Assembly (NCBI GenBank): GCA_015039365.1
Contig: WION01000005.1
Span: 496,001-560,000, forward strand
DNA: 64,000 nt
Direction: 5' to 3'
From: Amanita rubescens
Lineage: Eukaryota; Basidiomycota; Agaricomycetes; Agaricales; Amanitaceae
A program made the translations under genes and the position numbers. A model generated the notes under the pieces. It was not told the DNA's origin. It saw only the letters and a list, made by a program, of their open reading frames with translations, and did no database searches. Shown here one piece after another: positions 47,272 through 59,986 of the stretch. Position 1 is the stretch's first letter. Every line of letters begins with the position of its first letter.

Positions 47272-47813
47272 GTTTTTTCACGGAAAAATAAGTAACTAAG
47301 TAACAGGTCCACTGTATTCAGCCTAAACGTTTTTGCAAAGATGGTGAAAAGAGACGCACCGATGGTTCAGTGTTCAACAAAGGTCCGGCTACGCTTGAAG
47401 CAATATCTGTCGAATTGACTGCTCAGTGTCTTTGTTGGCGGTTGTGTTTGGTTTGATCATTATATAATCACTTTATCCGCATTTAGATGCAGAGATTCAG
47501 CGCCTTTGCCTCTTGTCTCGGGTTTATTGAGGTATCCATGGACTCTGGAACTACCTATATGCCGAATTTAGATTGCATAACGTACACTAGTGAAGAATGT
47601 GACATGAAAGAGACTGAATTCACAACTAGATATCATCTCATAGTATATCTAAGTCGGAAGCATGCATAGCCTAATTGTTGCTCGTCTTGGCTTAATCACT
47701 GAATGGAAGCATGAGATTGCACAGGTACGAATCATATTGGGCGTAGTCACTCTAACTCCTCTAGGAGTCCCCGCTTTATTTAGATCCAGAGTGGAAGCCA
47801 AACAGTTGCTCAT
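47272..47813. other. Intergenic divergent region between NOT2 and RPC9
   Basis: 542 bp with no conserved frame. It should hold both promoters. A 61-codon frame at 47487-47669 has no family resemblance and no intron signals. Confidence 0.45.
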
Positions 47814-48622
47814 ATGGAGGTCAGCCACTTACCACGGCTAACTGTCAGTCCATCATTAACGAAATACACAGGTGCTTAACCCACGCGCTGCTCTTCTATC
47901 GAATTATGAAGTCTTGGCGCTTCTTCGCGAACTCGATAGCGAGCATGTCGCTCAATTGAAAACTGCGCATCGCATCAAAAAAGAGGAGTCTGATACACTT
48001 GCTTCCGGGGGTGTACCTCAGGTTCCAACGAATGTACAAGGAACTCTGCTTGAAGTAAGCGAAAATCTAAGAACCCTTGAAGTTGAGGTAGTTTTCGGCG
48101 TTTCTGCGCTTGTGCTTGTGACTCAAGGGGCAACAAGGCAATCCAATACTTATCGTCCGACTACCTACCGACAACTAAACAATCAAGCGAGGGGATCACC
48201 CAGCTCGTGAAAGGTCTCGCTCCTCATGGCTTAACCAAAGCCGAAAAACTGCAACTAGTGAATCTTGCTCCAACTTTACCAGTTGAGCTATATGTTGTGC
48301 GTTCCGGGTATGATCGTCGAGAAGTCGTGATGAAGTAGATGTGATTTAGATCGTGGAAGAGCTCGAGGATCGAATCGGTGACAAAATGGACGAGATTCTG
48401 GCGCAGGTCCAGACATCTATCGGCCCACCTGCGCTCACGAATAACGTGAATGGACAAATTGATTTACATCCCGAACAGATTGCACCCCACACCACGGAGC
48501 AATCGGAATGGAATGTTTTTAGCTACGACGATGATGTTGATGCCATCGGCGAAGAAGAGCAATTCGATGATACGGGCGAAGGAGCTGGGGTTGAGGGGGA
48601 ACTTGAAATGGATGAAAGTTGA
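47814..48622 (+). CDS. RPC9: RNA polymerase III subunit RPC9 (CRCP/Rpc17 type)
   Basis: It pairs with RPC8 in the Pol III stalk and contacts TFIIIB. Four exons (47814-47819, 47872-48087, 48138-48296, 48350-48622) give 217 residues. The first exon contains only ATG GAG; joined to exon 2 it gives MEVLNPRAALLSNYEVL, the expected N-terminus. The HRDC-like fold is seen in LRTLEVEAIQYLS, LVKGLAPHGLTKAEKLQLVNLAPTLPVELYVIVEE and ELEDRIGDKMDEI. The last 60 residues are an acidic tail (EEEQFDDTGEG), longer than in yeast. No other start codon lies in frame upstream of exon 2. Confidence 0.9.
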
Positions 48623-48921
48623 TATTTAATTGCCATAGATTAACTTATTTAATGTACGAGAGTTTATCTATTGGACAGTTTGCATCAATAGGAAGGTGCA
48701 AGATCTTGCGGTACAGGAGAATGGGGAGCAACATAGCCACAAAACATACAACAGTTAACCTATAAACAGGAGGGAATGTCTGGAAAATGATTGTGTATGA
48801 AAAGAAAGACAGCAGTCCATTGGTATGAAATTTCCCGCTGGGATAAGCATGATTACGGAACTGGAAAGCAGCCCAGTGCTGGGCAAGATTGATGTTTTGG
48901 GTGACACTGGGGAGGGGGATG

Positions 48922-51690
48922 CTAACGCCGCGCAAAGATCGCGACGAGGATGATGAATGGGATATAAGTGAAGAATGAGATAACGGACATGACTCTGCAG
49001 CGTATCCTCCAAGCTTTAGCATCTGCATATTTCATTAGGTATATAGGGTAAAGACCAAGGAATTACTCACCATGCTCCACTTGGGGATCGTCCAATACGA
49101 CGCCCTTTTCGGTTTCGCCTGCGCCAATCCTCCTTGTTTTTGGGATGCCGATGAAGGCCGCCAACCACCAGATAGGGAAAATCAAGAAGCCTAGGAAAAA
49201 TAACCAAGAGTGAATTGGGCTGCCACCTCGTTCAACCCATCCATTAAATGCCCAGCGACTGTCCCCAGGAGTGTTCCGAGAAGGGAAAGAAAGTGCCCAG
49301 CTCGTCCTTTGGATGGGACCGGGTCTCCTAGGGTCATGCATATGGAAAGTTGCCGACCGGGTAATTGATGGCGCGTGAGGGGAGACCAGAGCAGAAATGG
49401 GTATCGAAGCTCCGGATATGCTGCGTCGCCTTGATTCTCTGAATGGACGCTGAGATTGTGACTGGTTAGACGGATGCTGTGATTGCATCGACTGACGACT
49501 TGGCTGATGATGAGGTGTAGAGAGTGTTTGTCTTCTTGCACTCGCTCGGCTTGACCAGGATCCAGTATTCCCAGCATTAAGATTTTCTTTCAGCGAAGAC
49601 ATAATACTAGGGGTTCGCGACAAGTTGCGGGAATCGGATGATGTAGATAGGCGAGCACGTTTACGACGGTAAGATGAAGGTGCGTTAGATGAACCAGAAT
49701 TCTCTGACACTCGGTGTGCTAGAGTAAAATGAATAGATCAATACTTGATCCATTTCGTGGATCTACGAACGTACGCCTTTTATCTGGAGCAAACGTAGCC
49801 CTATGCTCCTTTCGGCTGTCCTTGGATAAAGTGCCTGCCTCTACCTCTACCTCGTCCGCTTTGCGTTTGCCATTCTTACGGGATATGGATGATTTAAGCG
49901 CAGGAGGTGTAGCCAAATTTGGACCTGACAAAGAATCTTGTGCTAGTGGTTGTACAGGGAGAAATGACGCCACAGGCGTTGACTCCGGCGTAGGAGAAGT
50001 AAGAGAAAGGGAAGGTGGAACAAGTAATGCTGCTGAGGTTGACTGGGAAATACGATCTTGTCTGGATGAGGCTGCGCTATGGAGCCGATTAGGAGATTTT
50101 GTAGGGTCGCGATTCCGTCTCGTATCGCGGAGGGAAGTGTCCTTCTCCTTCCCTTGATTCCTTCTGCGATGGGTAGAACCATCCGGCTGAGTCATTTCAT
50201 TTGCCTTGGCTATGCCCTTTCCTGATATCGTGATATCGTGAGTGGAAGACAGGTCGTAATTATCGCCCCCTTGAGGCAGGGTATGATGGTATGAATCTGC
50301 ATGGTGCACCGCGTTAGGCTTGCGGAGTTCAGGGCCTACTCCAACCTACCTTGAAGAAAAATTGGGTTTCCTAACCGGGTAACCTGCCTGTATGACTGAG
50401 GCAATAGGTACACGGTCAGAAAAAAATGAAAAAAGCAGGCAAATGGTATAGGAAAATGGAGGGAATCGACGCGAGAAAAGCCCTTACCGTCGCGCTGTCG
50501 CCGCGTGGATTTCCTAATTTGGATACATTATTGTCTTGTTTAGGAAACTCGTCCTGAACTTCGAATCCTTGCCGTGAGACTTGCGCTTCCCCGCCTCCAC
50601 TCTCCTGGGCATCAATGCTGATGGCTACTTGCTTATGACTATACTCTGGGCTGGATTGCCTGCTGTTATTATGACCACTTCTACGCGACTCATTTACCGC
50701 GGTAGGGGTGAGGTTTCGTTGATAAACCGGGTGAAGAACACGAGCCGCGCTGTCATTGGGCTCATCAATCTGATTCAATGGACCACTTGTTTTGCGATGC
50801 GCCCTTCTTGCACTACGAATATATTTGGAAGTTCCCGATATGGTTTGCAGTCGTGCGGGACTAGCTATTGACAACGAGGGCAAAGATGCAAATCGACGTG
50901 GGGTTTTCCCCGGCAAAACTACATGTTGAATATTTGATGAAGAGGCTTGTCTTCTGTATCCAAGAGTTTGAAAGGCAGGATGATCTAATGGAGGCAGTGG
51001 CGGAGGTCTTTCTGTAGGAACGTATGGCGAAGACACATGTCTACCGAACGTATGGTAGGAACTTGAAGATGGTGATGAACGTTTCTCAGATCTATTGGCC
51101 GTTAACAACATGTCATTATGAATTGACGGTGAGCCGCGGCTACGCGTCTGCGTTGATCGGGAGATGGACGATGACCCTTCTGTAGAATGCGATGTGCTCG
51201 TTGGTGTTTGAAATTGTGTATTCCCGCGCATATCACGGCTACCCGAAGCCCCCGGTGTAGAAGTCAGAGAATCGAGCGGTGTGTGAGAAGACAGTTTTCT
51301 GCCGCGGCCAAATGTCGACCATACATCTCCGGGAGCGGGTGAGGTAGTAGAGGTGGTCATGCTCTGCTTTTCTTCTTGTTCATGAATGTCTTGCGATTCT
51401 GCCACGAATGATAACGGCCTGGGATGCGGTGGTACGCTGTATGGCCGTCTTCCCTTGCGTGGCTTCAGAGGTATGAAATCTGATGCACTTGGGGAGGACA
51501 ACGCGGATGGTTCAGTCGAATCGTCCGCATGATGGTCGCCGAACTGGGCTACGAGCGCATCTAGGTCTGGGTGGATCTTGCGATGTAGCGGAGATGTATG
51601 GGACGCAATGCTGTCATTTGATTCTGTTGAAGAAACAGCTGAACGTCGTTTGTCTTGGTGTTTCTTCCAGAGAGAAACGAGACCGGACAT
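48922..51690 (-). CDS. Serine-rich fungal membrane protein of unknown function
   Basis: Five exons (51690-50488, then a 46-nt exon near 50396-50350, then 50296-49775, 49718-49071, 49022-48922) give about 839 residues. The first 650 are rich in Ser, Thr, Pro and Arg and look disordered. The C-terminal part is conserved in fungi as I remember it: RSATFHMHDPRRPGPI, WALSFPSR, then helix one (WLFFLGFLIFPIWWLAAFIG), a short loop with DDPQVEHDAK-WR, and helix two (VISFFTYIPFIILVAIF), ending in Arg-Arg. Homologues are labelled only as serine-rich protein. The divergent neighbour, the ENTH gene, starts 258 bp away. Confidence 0.82.
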
Positions 51691-51948
51691 GATGGGAGAG
51701 GTAGTCGACTATATGCGCGTCGCATCGACGCCGAGTGTGCTGAAAATGGAAATCGCGCACAGAAGGTCATTCATCACGTGTCCGCGGATGAAGGAGACTT
51801 GTGTAGAACTGCAGATCGATGCTACCACCAAAAGTTAAGAAATATTGCATACAGTCGGTAGCCTATAGATAGTACATCAAATGCACCATGACAGTTGCAC
51901 AGCGTGACGGCCTCTGTCACAGCCATCTCCTCTCTCTCGCCCGCAACC

Positions 51949-53901
51949 ATGGACAGACTAGAGTCCCTCTCCAATACGATTTCCCAGATTACGCTCTATG
52001 ACATCAAATCGATGTACACCCAGGTGCGGACTTGCGTCTTTTGTCTATACAACTTTTCTTACATTTAACCCCCAGGCCAAGAACATGGTCCTCAATGTCA
52101 GCGAGACGGAAGCCAAGGTTCGAGATGCGACCAATGATGACCCATGGTAAGCCATTAGCGGACACGAGAAGCTAGAAAGGATGTAATTCTGCGTCAGGGG
52201 TGCTAGTTCAAGTTTGATGCAGGAAATTGCTCAAGGGTATGTTCACCGAAATGAACTCTGGAGCGAGACTGAATTTCGCTAGGACATTCAATTTGTAAGC
52301 CAGTCGAATATATAGGGACATTCACACTCAATTTTGCCAAGCCACCAGTTCAACGAAATCATGCCGTGCATATATTCACGTTTTATGGAAAAAGAGGCCA
52401 GGCAATGGCGACAAATATACAAGGCACGTCTGTCTTATCGATTCTAACAACTGTTGTTGATAGGATGCACAGGCCCTACAATTGCTAGAATACCTCATCA
52501 AACATGGATCAGAAAGAGTCGTTGATGATGCGCGGGCGCATGTATCCACATTGAAGATGTTGCGTAATTTCCATTACATCGACGAGAAAGGAAAAGATGA
52601 AGGCATTAATGGTGTGTTGACTTTGATCTGTTAGTCGTGGATCCTATTTAATCCCTTTCAAGTTCGCAATCGTGCACGCGAAATGGTAGAGCTGTTATCA
52701 GACGTTGAAAAGATTCGGACCGAACGTCGGAAAGCGAAGTCGAATAGGCACAAATATACTGGCACTGGTAACGAAGGATTGTCTTTCCAGTCCGGTGGTA
52801 GCAGATACGGAGGGTTCGGCGGCGGCGGCGACGCCAACTACAATAATGGTTTGCTTTACATTTGGTTCAAGGGACCCAACTCACTCTATGTTCCATAGAC
52901 TACTACCGCTCTGGCGTTGGTGGTGGTGGTGGTGGTGGTGGTGGCGGCGGCGGCGGCTCTAGCTCGTTCAGGGATGACACACGACGCGGTGGATTCGAAG
53001 AATACGATGCTGGTGATGATGAAGACGACGCTAAACCAAATTCTTCGCCGACCCGAAAGACACCTATGCGCACATCAACTAGTAAGGCCGCTGCGCCCAA
53101 AGCAACTCCAGCGCCGGCTCCGGCGCCCGTTGTAGATCTATTTGGTGGATTGGACGATGATACTTTCGGCAATCCATCTACGGCGCCTAATCCCAACAAG
53201 GCATTACCCTCTGTCGACACCAAGCAGACCGTGGGATTCGATGGTATTGGGTCAATTTAATATTTGCATGTGATCATGTGCTCATGCATACCGTAGACGA
53301 CGACTTTGCAGATTTCCAAGCTGCACCAGTACAAGCAGGTGGCGCTGCCCCAGCACCTGCTAAACCGAACCTCATGGACCTTTTAAATGCTACTCCAAGC
53401 AACCGCTCATCAACGCCACCTACGTTCGGTCAGTCATCCAACCAACAACCGTCCCTGTTTGGGTCTCCTAGAGCCTCCAGCACCGGAACGTCGGCAACAT
53501 CTATGCATAGGCCATCTCCCTCTCTCTCCACTATGTCTCCGCTTGCACCTCAGATCCAACAGACCGGTAATATGTTCGGTGGCGCCCCGCTAGCAAACAC
53601 GACACCGATACGTTCCATGTCGGCGGCACCGACAAGCAAGCCAGCCGCTGCCCAATCCAAGCCCAGTTCGAACTTTGACGATCTTTGGTCGATGTCACTG
53701 GGTAGCTCCAAGCCAGCAGCTCCATCTACTGGAGCCAAGTCGATGAAAGCGCTTGAAAAGGAGAAGGCTCAGGCTACCTTGTGGGGATCTCAGGCGACAT
53801 CGAGTACCGGTAAAACCAACGATATCTTTGGATCGTTTGGAAATGCTGGTTTTGGAAGTGGCGGAAAAAGCAATGGTGGGAATGATGATCTCTTGTTATA
53901 A
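51949..53901 (+). CDS. ENTH-domain clathrin adaptor (Ent3/epsinR-like)
   Basis: Ent3/epsinR proteins work with AP-1 and GGA in trans-Golgi/endosome sorting. About eight exons encode roughly 515 residues. The ENTH domain fills residues 1-150: ITLYDIKSMY, NMVLNVSETEAKVRDATNDDPW, IYSRFMEKEARQWRQIYK, LQLLEYLIKHGSERVVDDAR, and LRNFHYIDEKGKDEGIN. The rest is disordered and contains a run of 13 Gly, a DLFGGLDDDTFG acidic motif and a DDDDFADFQ motif of the gamma-ear-binding type, then PNLMDLLN (clathrin-box-like). No ubiquitin-interacting motif is seen, which favours Ent3/5 over the Ent1/2 epsins. Confidence 0.92.
52919..52957 (+). repeat. (GGT/GGC)n microsatellite coding for polyglycine
   Basis: Thirteen uninterrupted glycine codons, seven GGT-type and then GGC-type, inside the ENTH-protein gene. 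Triplet units keep the frame when the length changes, so length variation between strains is likely. Confidence 0.9.
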
Positions 53902-54128
53902 CCAGAACCATGACAGAACTGTCTTCATACGTCGTATGAACGTTGATAATATCCTCTAATGGATCTTTGTTTAATATTCGTAACATACAGAAGTTAACGA
54001 GGCACGTCGTTCTACGTGGCGAGCATTCGGGGTATACATCTAGGAATGGACAGAGATGGTTGTTGATAATATGTTGATGAATACAATGGCTAGCAATACA
54101 ACAGTGAGGTTCATAGTCCAATATGAAC

Positions 54129-56142
54129 TCATAATCCCTCGTCATATATCTTCCTACACAAGGCGATATAAAACCTCTCTAGGTCCTTCTTCGTCTCCAA
54201 CTCACTCTTGTTCACCTTGGACTCTTTATCAGCAGCGTTCTGCAATCTGCCGATGTTGCTGCCCAGATCTCCAATCCCCACTTCTTCCCCCGAGCTTAGC
54301 GCCACTTTTGGAGTTGAAGGTACTTGCTCTATCAGCCAATCCATCACAGCCGACAGTTTATCTGTGGAGGATTTCACGACGGCGTCATCTTGTTCCAATT
54401 TCCTTTCCCGCTCTCTAGCCCTATCTCCTGCCGTGCTGGGAGGGGTACAGGGCATTTGAGCCGCACTAGAATTGACCTCGGTGGTCATCGACCTTACAGA
54501 CGACAAGGCAACATCCCTGTTGCTTTGTTTTACGTCGGTATTCCAAAAGTTTGTGAAACGGGACCAGTCTCTGAAACTCCAGTCGGAGCTTAACGCAGGT
54601 ATGTTGGGCAGGTCTACACCGAATTCAATACCCCTGGCGCCACGCATTTGCCAATCTAACGATTGATTAGCCAACCTTGTTCCCCGAAGCAAGACAAGGG
54701 CTTACGATCACACTCTTCCAGAGTGCCCAGGAACTCGCCCCACTTGGCACTCTGGATCGTCACCAGCCCGTCATTTCCCCATTCGCCATCCTGAGCCCAT
54801 AGAGGTGATCTACTCCGTTCCTTCTCTTCAAAGCCGTCCAGGACCATTTTTGTTAACCAAAGCGGATGCCACACATTGACATCTGACACGCGCCCCGCGA
54901 CACTGAAGTACTTTACGGATGGGTCATCTGGTGTTGCTGGGTTAAATTCGTCGTTTAGGTATCTTGATGTAAGGTTGGCATATGCAGGGTAATCGAGAAG
55001 TGAAAGGAATAAGGATCTGAATGACGAGGGCAACGACAAAAGGGAGACGGAGAAAGATCCTTTGGATTTCGGATATTCGGATTCCTGTGACGTAACTTGG
55101 TTCATTGAAGAATTCTTGGATCCTAGCTTTCCGAGCCCAAGATATTCCTAAACCGCGTACAGTTTGATCGAAAAGTTGAACATGACGAACGTTGCTGCTC
55201 ACCTCACACCAGTCCATGAATGGACTTCCACGATGCGGTGTACTGACCGTAGTCAGCGATAGAGGCACGTAATCAGTTGGTTTGATACGAGATATGAGAT
55301 GTCTACAATCTAAACCTCCCATCGAATGTGCGAGAAAGTTTACGCCACGCCCGCGCGCTCTGATTTGAAGTTGACGATCCATTGATTCCGAGCGTGAGGA
55401 TATGGAACCCGTTCTGCCATTGAGCTCAGCAATGACACAAATGGTGGTATGGCCATGACATTCGCTTACCCAGGAACTGATGTTACGATCACTTCGGCGC
55501 CTAGTGTATCCCTCAATATGCGCAGAACATTTGCCCAATAATGCATTCGCATGCTCGGAATTGAGGAGGGGCCACGAGTATCAAAGCCATAGAGACCTTT
55601 ACACGGATTTAATATGGGAGGGTTCATACAGACGTAAGATTACGCGCCATGGCACAAAACGACGGGATAGCGGGGAGTTCGAAGGGGATCATATAAAGTC
55701 GGATTCTGAAGCAATAAATGTACAGTATCTGGGGGCTCCGGTCTTTGCAAACGCATCTTCGGTTTCTTACCGCTACCGCCGATGGTCGGAGGTGGAGAAG
55801 GACCATTGTTGGATGATTGCAGTTCAGTTTCCAAATAGGATAATATTGGAGGCCAGGACCACTTTCCATTGAACCATGGTAGAGTCAATCCCTTTGCTGA
55901 ATAGGATGTATAAGGTGGATGTCGAGGTTGAAAAGGCGAGGCGCACCGGTCAAGCTCGCTTCATGCAGAGAAACTCGAAGATCTGCGAAAGTGAGTGACC
56001 AGGATTGAGTCTTCGATACCTCTGGGTTGGTCTTGTCGGACTTGCGGAAAAAGTAATGATTTGAAATGGAGAAAGTTGAAACGACGTTGGCTAATCTTGT
56101 GAGGAGGCGGACGACGTTGGGCGAGACATAAACGTTGTTCAT
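54129..56142 (-). CDS. Alpha/beta-hydrolase, triacylglycerol lipase-like, probably organelle-targeted
   Basis: Lipase-like hydrolase. The N-terminus from ATG 56142 is basic and hydroxylated (VVRLLTRLANVVSTFS), compatible with a mitochondrial presequence. After a GT-AG intron of 50 nt the core continues with TLPWFNGKW, the oxyanion loop RYPVVLCHGLYGF, and a nucleophile elbow LAHSMGGLD (A-H-S-M-G, a variant of GxSxG). The segment TVSTPHRGSPFMDW follows; the catalytic Asp and His probably lie in the WGNDGLVTIQSAKWGE and in the late DAV/H region but cannot be fixed by eye. The C-terminal 100 residues are charged and helical. There are about six exons; exact joins in 54650-54720 are less certain. 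The divergent HNH-like gene starts 104 bp away. Confidence 0.85.
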
Positions 56143-56246
56143 AATCAATTGCAAAGCAACGCTTAGCAAGGTCAAAGACCGAGATCCGCTAAGAGCAGTC
56201 ACGTGCAATGACCCACATGGCGGTCGACCAAATACGACCAAATCGG

Positions 56247-57437
56247 ATGATGTCAGGCAATATCACTGCACCGCCAGATGGTCATGTCCACCTTGTTCTT
56301 TTCGAACAACCTCGTGAATCGTTTTACCTTGAAATACCGCTTCGCGTCATCACGGACGTTTGCCGTCACCCTCCCAAGTATCTTCATTATCTTGGATGGT
56401 GTGTCCTAGGAGTGGAAGGATCGTTACAGGATGCACAAGGACGCCAGGTCGATCTTAATGGCAATCTAGTTGACAGGGGCATCTACTACTACAGATTGCC
56501 TGCAACTCAGCAAGGTTGCCTCTTCCGTTTCTTTGTAATTCTGAAATTGACAACACCTCAGATATTCTGTCTTATGCTGTTGACCTTGAGATCGTCAAGT
56601 TGCCCAGCCACGCGCCATCTGAAACCCAGGACAGTTTCCATCAGGAGTTAGCCACGCGAGATGGACTACAATGTGTGTGGACCGGTTTGCCAGCTAGTGT
56701 TGGTATGCACATTAGTCCCTGGAGCAAAGGTGATGAGGCACGTCTCCTTTACGATCTTGGCCTGCAACTAACCTGATTATCCGTCTAGTGGCTCCAACTC
56801 ATCATTAAAAACCGTGATGAGCGAAGACTTGACTCTTTGAAAAGCATAAACGACATCAGGAATGGGATCATGGGTACTGCTACCTTCTATCCTTCCTTTA
56901 ATTCTCGGACAGCCGTCATACTAAAGGTTTCTCTACACCTCTTTTCTGGTCAACTTCCTTACACCAGCCTGTCAGACACCCAATCCTATCCTTCCAATGG
57001 ATGACGTTCCTGAGCAACCTACCCGCAATCTCCCCAACAATGCTAATTACCCAACTTCCTCGCGATACACACTCCAATGGCTCGCCGATGACAACCCATT
57101 CGTCCGTCAAGTTTTTCCGAATAATAGCGATGCGGCATTTGTATCTCAGAAACCCAAACCTTCTGATCTCTTACTGCACTATAACTATGGTGCAGCGGCC
57201 GTAAAAAACTGGGGCAGGAACCACGATGTTCTCAGTGATCGCCATGGTCTTCCACGTCCCCAGATACATGTAACAACAACTATTGCCAAGAATGGAGGAT
57301 CAGCGGCAGCCATAGACTCGGAGCAGCCAGTATGGGACGAGGACGATGTTATGTTATTTTTCTGGGCCAATTCAAAGTCAGCTACGGAGAGACATGCTAA
57401 GGAGGAGCAGGAATGCAGAGCTGAGACCGCTTCATAG
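56247..57437 (+). CDS. HNH-nuclease-like domain protein of basidiomycetes
   Basis: Four exons (56247-56514, 56562-56737, 56789-56926, 56976-57437) give 347 residues. The first 90 residues form a beta-rich domain with YYRLP. The HNH-like core reads CVWTGLP, then MHISPWSKGDEWLQLII, and is followed by INDIRNGI and VILKTPNPIL, a pattern I know from a large expanded basidiomycete family. Only one of the usual two HNH histidines is obvious, so nuclease activity is uncertain. The second intron starts with GC (GCACGT); all GT alternatives break the conserved GDEWLQL join. Start at ATG 56247 (a second ATG follows directly). Confidence 0.8.
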
Positions 57438-57652
57438 CTATTTACACCTATTCTTATATTTCCGTCCCAATTCAAGTGCAAAACTAATATAGCTAGGGTC
57501 GCCCGAGAAGCGACCCACCACGCGTCTCATCGCGCTATCGCCGGTAAGATGACCTTCGACCCTGCGCATGACCCCCAGGGCTAGTCAGCCGCCTCGTCCA
57601 TAAATACCAGCTGGTCCCCGCCGACTTCGTGTCTTCTTCTCCGTTTTACATC

Positions 57653-59934
57653 ATGAAGGCAGTCGCGGTGGCAATTGCCCTCTCCTCACTCGCCGGTGCC
57701 CTCTGGCCGATGCCGAGGACTCTTAGCACTGGCTCGCAATACGTCAAGTTGAGCCCCGCGTTTGGCATTCATGTGGATATCCAGAATCCTCCTCAGGACC
57801 TCCTCGAGGCCGTTGACAGGACCACTACCTATCTCTGGAACGACAAACTTGGTCGTCTCATTGTAGGTCGCGGCTCTAACGATACCTCGGCTCTTGTGCA
57901 CGCGCCCGCCTTGAGTGCGTTGACATTGTCGCTCTCGAAAGGAATGTCAGCAAGCCCCATAGCTCAAGAAGCTGTACTTCCCCTCGAGGATCGAAGCGAA
58001 AGCTACTCGCTTACGATCCCTGCTGACGGATCGTGTGCGACGTTGACTGCGAACTCTACGCTCGGGCTGCTAAGAGGTTTGACAACATTCACCCAGCTAT
58101 GGTACCACGTAGCAGGCACGGTCTATACATACGAAGCACCGATTGACATACCCATCGACTATCCTGCATACGTGAGTTTTCCTTCCCCGCACGGTAACAC
58201 AAGACGTGCTTATGGCGTCTAAAGCCGTTTAGAGGATTTATGCTGGACACGGCAAGAAACTAGTGCGTTCCTACTCAGACCGTAATGAACAATTGTTTTA
58301 CCGTCGTTTTCGTAATAGTTTTCCTGTTTCGGATATTAAAAGGACTCTGGATGCAATGAGCTGGTCCAAGGTAACGTTATGGAACCAACCGTTGGGATGG
58401 GGACTGAACCTCTTTACAGATCAACATGTTTCACTGGCACATTGTTGATGCTCAAAGCTTCCCTTTGGAAATTTCCGAGTATCCGGAGCTGGCGACTTAT
58501 GGGGCCTACAGTCCGAGCGAAGTGTATACTTCGACAGACATACAAAACATCGTAGCCTATGCCGGCGCAGTAAGTGTTGCGAACTTGTATGCATATCGTT
58601 TCTCACTAGCGGTCAGAGAGGTATTGATGTTCTCATGGTATGTCAACCAGATCCACTGCTGTAGCTCGATCTGCTCACTCGTTCTAACAGGAGATCGACA
58701 CGCCAGGGCATACTACGTCCATCGGCATGTCACACCCCGAATACATCGCTTGTTTCGACGAAACTCCATGGACCAATTACGCCAACGAACCTCCAGCAGG
58801 TCAATTACGAATTGCGGATCCTGCGACCGTGAATTTCACGGCGGACATGCTAGCCTCTGTTGCCAAAACGTTGCCATCCTCCCTATTTAGTATCGGAGGG
58901 GATGAAGTCAACACCAACTGCTACACTAATGACTCTCTGACACAACGAGATCTTCAAGAAAGTGGAAAAACTTTTGACCAAGCGTTAAGCGACTTTGTTC
59001 AATCAAATCAAGAAGCGTTGGCTGGCATAAGAAAAACTCCTGTAGTTTGGGAAGGTGAGAGAGAGAGAGAGCCCTCACGAACTTGTTCCCTTCTAACTTT
59101 GCTTTTCCCCCGCAGAAATGGTTCTCTCCTTCAATGTATCTCTCGCACCTAATACTGTGGTCATGTGTGTTACAAACTTTTTTTAAAAAAAACTCCACCT
59201 TTAATTCCCTCGCTTCAGGGTTTGGATCTCGTCCGAAGACGCAGCAGCGGTAGCCGCACAGAACTTCCGGATAGTTCATGCACCTTCAAACTACTTTTAC
59301 CTTGCATGTCTACGTCATTCTTTGTCGTACATATACTTACATTTATGCAGGATTGCGGTGCTGGTGGATGGCTGGGCAATTATTCCACTGGGTAAAGTCT
59401 TTTGCTTGTCAGCGTACATGATTGTCTCTGATAAATGTGCTTATAGTAATAGCTGGTGTGATCCCTTCAAGACATGGCAATATGTGAGTGCGTCCACCAC
59501 TAGAGGGTCAATAATTTCGAATATTCTTCAAGGCGTACACATTCGATCCGCTGGCGAATCTGACGAGCTCTCAAGCATCTCTTGTTCTAGGAGGTGAGAG
59601 ATACAACAAAGGATGCACTTCATATATTAACGACATTAGGTGAACAATTACTTTGGACAGAACAATCAGGACCGGAGAACCTGGACCCCATCGTGTGGCC
59701 CCGTGCTGCTAGCTCTGCAGAGGTGGGCTTTGAACAACATTTACAAAGCATGGCTAACTTTCAACGTAGATTTTCTGGACTGGTGCAACTCTCCCGGATG
59801 GTTCTCCCAGGAATGTTGATGCAGCATTACCTCGTTTACACGATCTGAGGTACAGGATGGTGAACCGTGGCATTCGTGCGATTCCTTTGCAGCCTCAGTG
59901 GTGCGCGTTGCGCCCCTACGCTTGTGATCTTTGA
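57653..59934 (+). CDS. GH20 beta-N-acetylhexosaminidase, secreted
   Basis: It removes terminal N-acetylglucosamine from chitin oligomers and glycans. ATG 57653 begins a signal peptide (MKAVAVAIALSSLAGA). The GH20b domain spans about residues 20-170. The TIM barrel follows with RGFMLDTARN, FHWHIVDAQSFPLEI, DVLMEIDTPGHT, the catalytic pair in SIGGDEVNTNCY, VVWEEMVLSFN, and LLWTEQSGPENLDPIVWPRAASSAEIFW. The C-terminus, RAIPLQPQWCALRP-YACDL, fits fungal Hex1-type enzymes. There are more than ten exons; the intron at 59055 begins right at a (GA)n run. A TATA-like ATAAATA lies near 57601. Its stop is 52 bp from the stop of the convergent WD-repeat gene. Confidence 0.94.
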
Positions 59935-59986
59935 TTGCATTTAGAAGAGGATGTACTCATGGGCTCTTTCGACAATGTATATAATG

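Noticed and set aside
47487..47669. 60-codon frame between NOT2 and RPC9
   Set aside because: No recognisable motif; lies where two promoters are expected.
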